Shown here piece after piece: positions 58,914-64,000 of a DNA stretch of 64,000 nucleotides (positions are counted from its first letter, which is position 1; each line of letters opens with the position of its first letter). The notes below the pieces were generated by a model, which saw only the letters and a program-made list of their open reading frames with translations, searched no databases and was not told the DNA's origin. This DNA is from Phenylobacterium sp. (GTDB taxonomy: Bacteria; Pseudomonadota; Alphaproteobacteria; Caulobacterales; Caulobacteraceae), in assembly GCF_030651185.1 (NCBI RefSeq), contig NZ_JAUSCJ010000004.1, positions 42,800 to 106,799 on the forward strand. Reading direction: 5' to 3'. The position numbers and the translations under genes are program-made.

Positions 58914-59858
58914 TTAGTCTCCGCTCTTTGACAGATGAAAGACTCGCGACGGCTCGAGCTTGCCTGCGCGCATCTCGCAGAGCGCCACCATCATTCCCTC
59001 CGAGAGGACTGAAACGGTTCGAGAACCCAGTGTGAGCCGGGCTTTCAGGGCTTCAACCTGTCGGGGAACGAGAACGATGGGCCGTCCCTGCTTAAGTCTG
59101 AAGGCGTCTTCGGCGGTCACGGCCAGCTCCGGGATGTCGTCCAGGGCGGTCTCGACCGGAAGCAATGCCTCCAGATGGCCGGGCTTATGCCCCAAATCCT
59201 CAAGCAATTCCAGTGTTATCGCCCGGTCTTCGGAGAAGGCCCCGACCCGGGTGCGGCGCAGGGCGCTGACGTGGGCGCAGGCCCCCAGCATATCGGCCAG
59301 ATCTCGGACGATGGCGCGCACATAGGTGCCCTTGCCGCAGCTGACCTCGATCTCGACATGGTCAGGATCGGGCGCGTCCACCACCCGGGCGGAGTGGATG
59401 GTGACGATGCGGGCCGCAAGCTCCACCTCGTGGCCGGCGCGGGCCAGGTCATAGGCCCGCTCGCCGTCCACCTTGATAGCCGAGAAGATCGGCGGGACCT
59501 GGGAGATCTGGCCGACGAAGGCCGGAAGCTTGGCCTCAACCTCCGCCACCGTCGGCCGCACGTCGGAGGTGGCCGTCGTCGCGCCCTCGCGGTCGAAGCT
59601 GGCGGTGGTGCGGCCCCACTCGATGATGAACCGATAGGTCTTGTCGGCGTCCATCAGGAAGGGGACGGTCTTGGTGGCCTCGCCCAGGGCGATCGGCAGG
59701 ATGCCGGTGGCCAGGGGATCCAGCGTGCCGGCATGGCCCGCCTTCTGGGCGTTGAACAGCCTGCGCACGCGGCCGACCGCGCTGGTGGAGGTCAGGTCAT
59801 AGGGCTTGTCGAGGCAGATCCAGCCCGAGACCGGATCCCCCTTTTTGCGTCGCGCCAT
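58914..59858 (-). CDS. truB: tRNA pseudouridine-55 synthase TruB
   Basis: Isomerises U55 in the T-loop of tRNAs. The 314-residue protein opens with [20 protein letters not shown] and the catalytic Asp47 in [20 protein letters not shown]; later blocks are [38 protein letters not shown] and [13 protein letters not shown]-terminal PUA-like region completes the fold. It lies 9 bp downstream of rbfA and 3 bp before rpsO, in the conserved rbfA-truB-rpsO-pnp order. Confidence 0.96.
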   Translation of the reverse strand: MARRKKGDPVSGWICLDKPYDLTSTSAVGRVRRLFNAQKAGHAGTLDPLATGILPIALGEATKTVPFLMDADKTYRFIIEWGRTTASFDREGATTATSDVRPTVAEVEAKLPAFVGQISQVPPIFSAIKVDGERAYDLARAGHEVELAARIVTIHSARVVDAPDPDHVEIEVSCGKGTYVRAIVRDLADMLGACAHVSALRRTRVGAFSEDRAITLELLEDLGHKPGHLEALLPVETALDDIPELAVTAEDAFRLKQGRPIVLVPRQVEALKARLTLGSRTVSVLSEGMMVALCEMRAGKLEPSRVFHLSKSGD

Positions 59859-59867
59859 GGGGGGAAA

Positions 59868-60281
59868 TCAGTCCTGGTCGGAGGAGTCGGCGGCGAGGTC
59901 CTGGGCGACCTTGGGGTCGTCGAACAGCGCATTGATGCGGCTGGCCTCGTTGAAGGTCTCGTCGTGGACGAACTTCAGGTCGGGCGTGAACTTCATTTCG
60001 ATGGCGCGGCCCAGCCGCCCGCGCAGGAACTTGGCGTGACGGTTCAGCGCGTCCACCACCACCGAGAACTTCTCGCCGCCCAGGGGCTCGACGAAGCAGA
60101 TGGCGTGGCGCAGGTCCGGGCTCAGCCGCACCTGGGTGACCGTGATGGGCACCCCGGCCAGGTCGGGATCGAGGATCTCGTGGTCGCGCATCACCTCGAC
60201 AAGGGCGTGGCGGGTGAGTTCGCCGGCGCGCAGTTGGCGCTGGCTGGGGCCGGAGGGCTTTCCGGCGGTACGGTGTTTCAT
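59868..60281 (-). CDS. rbfA: 30S ribosome-binding factor RbfA
   Basis: Late 16S rRNA processing and 30S maturation factor. The 137-residue protein shows RAGELTRHALVEVMRDHEI, VTQVRLSPDLRHAICFVEPL, the LNRHAKFLRGRLGRAIEMKF helix and the terminal DETFNEASRINALFDD, all RbfA hallmarks, on a single KH-like domain. It starts at ATG 60281. Normally rbfA follows infB directly; here two unrelated genes and a terminator stand between them. Confidence 0.95.
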   Translation of the reverse strand: MKHRTAGKPSGPSQRQLRAGELTRHALVEVMRDHEILDPDLAGVPITVTQVRLSPDLRHAICFVEPLGGEKFSVVVDALNRHAKFLRGRLGRAIEMKFTPDLKFVHDETFNEASRINALFDDPKVAQDLAADSSDQD

Positions 60282-60372
60282 GGCTCTAACCTTCGCAGGC
60301 CTGGCCCACGGATCGGACGTGAGGCTCAGGGAAGCGGGGGCTTCTAGTGAACCCCGGCCGGCGAGTCCAGCG

Positions 60373-61164
60373 CTATGCCCCGGTCCGTTCCTTGAAGAAG
60401 GCGATCACCCGCTGCTCGGCGGCCTTGGTGGGGCCGTCCTCTTTCAGGTGCAGGGTCAGCACCGAGTGCGGGGCCATCTGGGCCGGGGCGGCGTCAGCGT
60501 CCGACAGCTCGATGGCCTCGAAGCGGACGCCGAACTCGCGGCGGAAGGTGTCGAACCGGGCGTCGGGGACGAAGGCGTCGCTGGTGAAGCGCAGGCCGAT
60601 CATCGACAGGTCCTCATCCTCGAACCGCCGCCTGGCGCAGGCGATCTCCTTGGCCGACACCCCGATCCCAGCGCCGCGCCTGGCGTTCTTGCCGGCCAGC
60701 GGCAGGGAGGGCTGCGACAGCACCGGCGCCACCACGGCGGGCTCGGTCATCATGGCCAGGGCGAAATTGCCGGTGAAGCACATGCCCACGGCGCCCACCC
60801 CCTTGCCGCCGCAGTCGGCGTGGGCCTGGCGGGCGAGCGCGCGCAGCCAGTCGACGATGGGACTCGACTTGTCGGTGGCCCAGACATTGAACTCGCGCCG
60901 GATGCAGATCCCACCCAGCATGGTCAGGACGCCCAGCGGATGGTTGGCCGGGCGGCCCGGCTGGCCGAACAGGTGGGGGCAGTAGACGGTCATGCCTGCC
61001 GCGGCCACCCGGTCGGCGAAGGCGATCACCAGGGGATGCAGGCCCGGCATCTCGTGGATGATGATGACGGCGGGGCCGGAGCCGCGCTTGTAGACGTCGC
61101 GCTTGCGATGGCCGTCGTCGAACTCGAACTTCTCGTAGTCGCTCAGCGCGGCCTCGTAGCCCAT
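60373..61164 (-). CDS. dienelactone-hydrolase family alpha/beta hydrolase
   Basis: A 263-residue alpha/beta hydrolase with a Cys nucleophile: VGAVGMCFTGNFALAM, the acid in RFTSDAFVPDARFD and the His in QMAPHSVLTLHL. The opening KRGSGPAVIIIHEMPGLHPL forms the oxyanion region. Dienelactone hydrolases open lactone rings in aromatic breakdown, but many relatives have other esters as substrates, so the reaction is unknown here. It is interposed between the DUF2939-like lipoprotein (35 bp upstream) and rbfA (91 bp downstream) on the same strand. Confidence 0.88.
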   Translation of the reverse strand: MGYEAALSDYEKFEFDDGHRKRDVYKRGSGPAVIIIHEMPGLHPLVIAFADRVAAAGMTVYCPHLFGQPGRPANHPLGVLTMLGGICIRREFNVWATDKSSPIVDWLRALARQAHADCGGKGVGAVGMCFTGNFALAMMTEPAVVAPVLSQPSLPLAGKNARRGAGIGVSAKEIACARRRFEDEDLSMIGLRFTSDAFVPDARFDTFRREFGVRFEAIELSDADAAPAQMAPHSVLTLHLKEDGPTKAAEQRVIAFFKERTGA

Positions 61165-61199
61165 GGCGTGCCCCCCACCTTTGGGAGGAGCCTAGCCTG

Positions 61200-61706
61200 C
61201 TAGAGCTTGATGCGCAGGGTGGAAATGTCGCCCTCGAAGCCCGAGAGCTTCCAGACGCCGTTCTCCTGGCTGAAGACCAGGACGCAGGGCCCATCCTTTG
61301 ACTTGGTGGCGCAGACCCGGCCGTCGTCCATCGCCTTCAGGGAGCCGGCGATAGCCACCCGGTTGGGGAGCGGCTGGCCGGGCGCGTAGCCATAGGACTC
61401 CGCCACCTTGTGGAAGACCTTGGGCTGAACCAGCGCGTCGCCGGCGATGTCGGCCAGGGCCGGGGCGAGCATGGCGCCCAGGGCGCCCCAGCCCTTTTCC
61501 ACCTGCGGCTTGCGGGCTTCGGCGGTGAGGCGGGCGGCGATTTCCTGCTTCAGGGCGGCGCGGTCGACATGGGCGTCGAAGGCGGCCTGGTCCTCGTCGC
61601 GGATCGAGACCAGCAGGGCGTGGACGTCGCCGGCCGCGTCCAGCCGCTGGGCCGTGGCGCAGGCCGAAAGTCCCATCGCCAAGGCGATCACCAGAAAGAT
61701 GCGCAT
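61200..61706 (-). CDS. DUF2939-like lipoprotein
   Basis: A 168-residue lipoprotein: signal MRIFLVIALAMGLSAC with lipid Cys16, followed by a helical domain (DVHALLVSIRDEDQAAFDAH, VDRAALKQEIAARL) and a C-terminal beta part (VLVFSQENGVWKLSGFEG). The pattern resembles DUF2939, whose function is unknown. GGAG seven bases before the ATG at 61706 favours that start over 61718. It lies downstream of the infB terminator (61828-61858), so it probably has its own promoter at about 61710-61825, where nothing certain is visible. Confidence 0.72.
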   Translation of the reverse strand: MRIFLVIALAMGLSACATAQRLDAAGDVHALLVSIRDEDQAAFDAHVDRAALKQEIAARLTAEARKPQVEKGWGALGAMLAPALADIAGDALVQPKVFHKVAESYGYAPGQPLPNRVAIAGSLKAMDDGRVCATKSKDGPCVLVFSQENGVWKLSGFEGDISTLRIKL

Positions 61707-61827
61707 CGTCGTCTCCACTTTGGCCCAGGGCCGAGTGTCCGGAAAATGCGGTGTCTTGATGACCTTGGCGAGGGGCTATTCGCCGGGCCGAGCCAACTTC
61801 CACGCCGCGAACGCGCCACCGGACATC

Positions 61828-61858
61828 AAAAAGGCCTCCCCGTTTCCAGGGAGGCCTT
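61828..61858 (-). terminator. Rho-independent terminator of infB
   Basis: Reading minus: AAGGCCTCCC (61858-61849) pairs perfectly with GGGAGGCCTT (61840-61831) and is followed by TTTTTGATG. It lies 30 bp after the infB stop and separates it from the downstream genes. Confidence 0.92.
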
Positions 61859-61888
61859 CATGAATCTCAGGCCAGGGCCAAGGCGCCG

Positions 61889-64000
61889 CTAGAGGCTGCG
61901 CTTGACCTCTTCGAGGCTGAAGCACTCGATGGTGTCGCCTTCCTTGATGTCCTGGAAGCCCTGGAAGAACATCCCGCACTCCTGGCCGGCATTGACCTCG
62001 TTGACCTCGTCCTTGAAGCGCTTGAGCGTCTGCAGGGTGCCGAGTTCGAGGACCACGATGTCGGCCCGGATGATCCGGACGCGGGCGCCCTTGCGGACCG
62101 TGCCTTCGGTGACGCGGCAACCGGCGACCCGTCCAACCTTGGTGATGTCGAAGACCTGGAGGACTTCGGCGTTGCCGAGGAAGGTTTCGCGCTGTTCCGG
62201 CGCCAGCATGCCAGAGAGCACGCCCTTGATGTCGTCGATCAGGTCGTAGATCACCGAATAGTACCGGATTTCCACGCCTTCACGCTCGGCGAGCTGGCGG
62301 GCCTGGCTGGAGGCGCGGACGTTGAAGCCGAGGATCGGCGAGTTCGCCCCCTTAGCCAGCATCACGTCGCTCTCGCTGATGGCGCCGGCGCCCGACAGGA
62401 TGATCCGCGCGCGGACTTCGTCGGTGCCGAGCTTGTCCAGCGAGGACACGATGGCCTCCGCCGAGCCCTGCACGTCAGCCTTGATGATGACCGGCAGCTC
62501 GGAAATCTTCTTGTCCTGCAGCTTGGCCATGAAGTCGGCCATGGTCACGCCGCCGGCGACCGGCGAACCGGCCTTTTCACGCTTCACGCGGGTGCGGTAG
62601 GCGGTCAGCTCGCGGGCGCGGGCCTCGCTCTCCACCACCGCGAAGGGCTCGCCCGGCGAGGGCGTGCCATCGAGGCCGAGGATTTCCACCGGCACCGAAG
62701 GACCCGCCGCGTCGAGCTGCTCGTCACGTTCGTTGAACAGCGCCCGGACCCGGCCGAAGCTGGAACCGGCCACGACAATGTCGCCGCGCTTCAGGGTGCC
62801 GCGCTTGACCAGCACGGTGGAGACCGCGCCGCGGCCCCGATCGAGCTTGGCCTCGATGACCGTGCCGTCGGCGGTGCGGTCGGGATTGGCCCGCAGGTCC
62901 ATGACCTCGGCCTGCAGCAGAATGCCCTCGATCAGGTCGTCGAGGCCGAGCTTCTGGGTCGCCGAGACCTGGATGGCCTGGGTGTCGCCACCAAGGCTTT
63001 CCACGACGATCTCGTGCTGCAGCAGCTCGTTGATCACCCGTTGCGGATCGGCGCCGGGCTTATCGATCTTGTTGATGGCCACGATGATCGGCGCGCCGGA
63101 AGCCCGGGCGTGATGGATGGCCTCAATGGTCTGGGGCATGACGCCGTCGTCGGCGGCCACCACCAGGATGACGATGTCGGTGACGTCGGCGCCGCGGGCC
63201 CGCATCGCCGAGAAGGCGGCGTGGCCGGGGGTGTCGAGGAAGGTGACGGCCTGGCCGCTTTCCAGACGCACCTGATAGGCGCCGATGTGCTGCGTGATGC
63301 CGCCGTGCTCGCCCTTGGCCACGTCGGCCGAGCGCAGGGCGTCGAGCAGGGAGGTCTTGCCGTGGTCGACGTGACCCATGACCGCCACGACCGGGGGCCG
63401 GGACACCAGGTGATCGTCGAGATCCTCGTCGCCGATGAAGCCTTCTTCGACGTCGGCTTCCGACACGCGCCGCACGGTGTGGCCGAATTCGGTGGCCACC
63501 AGCTCGGCGGTGTCATTGTCGATGACGTCGTTGATCTTGAGCATCACGCCCTGACGCATCAGGAACTTGATGATCTCCACGCCGCGGGTCGCCATCCGGT
63601 TGGCGAGTTCCGCCACGGTGATGACATCGGGAATGATGACTTCGCGCGCGGCGCGGGCCGCTTCCTGGCCGCCGCCCTTGCGCTTCTCGCGTTCACGCTC
63701 GCGGGCCCGGCGAACCGAGGCCAGGGACCGCATGCGTTCGACGGCGCTCTCGTCATCCCCGGCCACGGCCTGGATGGTGAGGCGGCCTTCACGGCGCTGC
63801 TGGGCGCCCTTGACGCGGGAGATGGCCTTGGTCGGGGCCGCATTGGCCTTGCGGCGCGTATCCTCTTCATCGTCACGACGGGCGATGGTGTCGCCGCCGC
63901 CGGGCCGCGGGGCCTGACGGGTGGCGCGCTGAACCTCAGGCGTGGCGGGCGGCGCATTGGGCGTCGGACGCCCGGCGCCGGGACGCGCGCCGCCGGGGCG
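61889..64000 (-). CDS. infB: translation initiation factor IF-2, N-terminus outside window
   Basis: GTPase that places initiator tRNA in the ribosome. The visible 703 codons stay open to the window edge; about 250-300 N-terminal residues are missing. The first visible part is a Pro/Gly/Ala/Arg-rich disordered region (about 100 residues), followed by the IF2_N helical segment ([20 protein letters not shown]), the G domain (G1 [15 protein letters not shown]3 [19 protein letters not shown]4 [11 protein letters not shown]) and domains II-IV ([20 protein letters not shown]). A GTG at 63766 lies in frame but is internal, since the family's N-terminal region continues upstream. Confidence 0.96.
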   Translation of the reverse strand, partial: RPGGARPGAGRPTPNAPPATPEVQRATRQAPRPGGGDTIARRDDEEDTRRKANAAPTKAISRVKGAQQRREGRLTIQAVAGDDESAVERMRSLASVRRAREREREKRKGGGQEAARAAREVIIPDVITVAELANRMATRGVEIIKFLMRQGVMLKINDVIDNDTAELVATEFGHTVRRVSEADVEEGFIGDEDLDDHLVSRPPVVAVMGHVDHGKTSLLDALRSADVAKGEHGGITQHIGAYQVRLESGQAVTFLDTPGHAAFSAMRARGADVTDIVILVVAADDGVMPQTIEAIHHARASGAPIIVAINKIDKPGADPQRVINELLQHEIVVESLGGDTQAIQVSATQKLGLDDLIEGILLQAEVMDLRANPDRTADGTVIEAKLDRGRGAVSTVLVKRGTLKRGDIVVAGSSFGRVRALFNERDEQLDAAGPSVPVEILGLDGTPSPGEPFAVVESEARARELTAYRTRVKREKAGSPVAGGVTMADFMAKLQDKKISELPVIIKADVQGSAEAIVSSLDKLGTDEVRARIILSGAGAISESDVMLAKGANSPILGFNVRASSQARQLAEREGVEIRYYSVIYDLIDDIKGVLSGMLAPEQRETFLGNAEVLQVFDITKVGRVAGCRVTEGTVRKGARVRIIRADIVVLELGTLQTLKRFKDEVNEVNAGQECGMFFQGFQDIKEGDTIECFSLEEVKRSL

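Overview
The window is GC-rich alphaproteobacterial chromosome, most likely from the order Caulobacterales (Phenylobacterium or Caulobacter type). The evidence is a close ShkA ortholog with the c-di-GMP-binding residues in matching positions, a very large NAD-dependent glutamate dehydrogenase of the GdhZ type, a dnaA gene with a long leader and clustered GANTC (CcrM) sites, and the order ubiB-ubiE / mutM ... ech ... rpsT-dnaA. No prophage, CRISPR array, insertion sequence, rRNA or tRNA gene was seen. The only repetitive DNA is several families of small palindromic intergenic elements.

Layout. 1-1.05 kb: an operon of a membrane micropeptide, a DUF2975 membrane protein and a truncated XRE repressor, behind a tandem operator-like site. 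1.15-7.7 kb: a collinear housekeeping run (rdgB, hemW, rsmI, yraN, a SirB1-type protein, gshB, comM). 7.7-9.4 kb: small unknown genes and a LuxR-type regulator whose open frame runs through another gene. 9.6-16.6 kb: shkA, an ampG-like permease, then rlmN/DUF350/membrane-anchored protease on the minus strand, and a quinone oxidoreductase. 16.7-20.5 kb: SDR, 2OG-Fe(II) oxygenase, DMT exporter and a CPA1 Na+/H+ antiporter. 20.7-23.5 kb: an operon of a periplasmic DUF5666-like protein, a cytochrome b and a Tat-exported molybdopterin oxidoreductase, facing an OhrR-like regulator. 23.6-32.1 kb: DUF1232 protein, type-2 hydroxyacyl-CoA dehydrogenase, a PAS hybrid kinase, a tiny acidic protein, a D-threonine-aldolase-like enzyme, a HerA-like ATPase and an AI-2E-family permease.

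32.2-41.6 kb: gdhZ behind a structured leader, an Hsp70-like protein, malic enzyme and a GST. 41.7-46.1 kb: TetR and GST divergent pair, dapB (probably CTG-started), an amidase and dut. 46.1-53.7 kb: coaBC, a lipoprotein with a toxin-like nuclease fold, ubiB/ubiE, mutM, a TraB/GumN protein, enoyl-CoA hydratase and an SGNH hydrolase. 53.7-56.0 kb: rpsT and dnaA with promoters and terminators. 56.2-64.0 kb, minus strand: the translation/RNA-decay run infB, DUF2939 lipoprotein, dienelactone hydrolase, rbfA, truB, rpsO, pnp, with infB cut by the window end.

Functional themes: growth and cell-cycle control (ShkA, GdhZ, DnaA), translation and rRNA modification (RsmI, RlmN, RbfA, TruB, IF-2, S15, S20), nucleotide-pool and DNA hygiene (RdgB, Dut, MutM), quinone biosynthesis (UbiB/E), redox and glutathione metabolism (GshB, GSTs, OhrR-like). 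Family assignments rest on motif recognition by eye; no database search or folding program was run.
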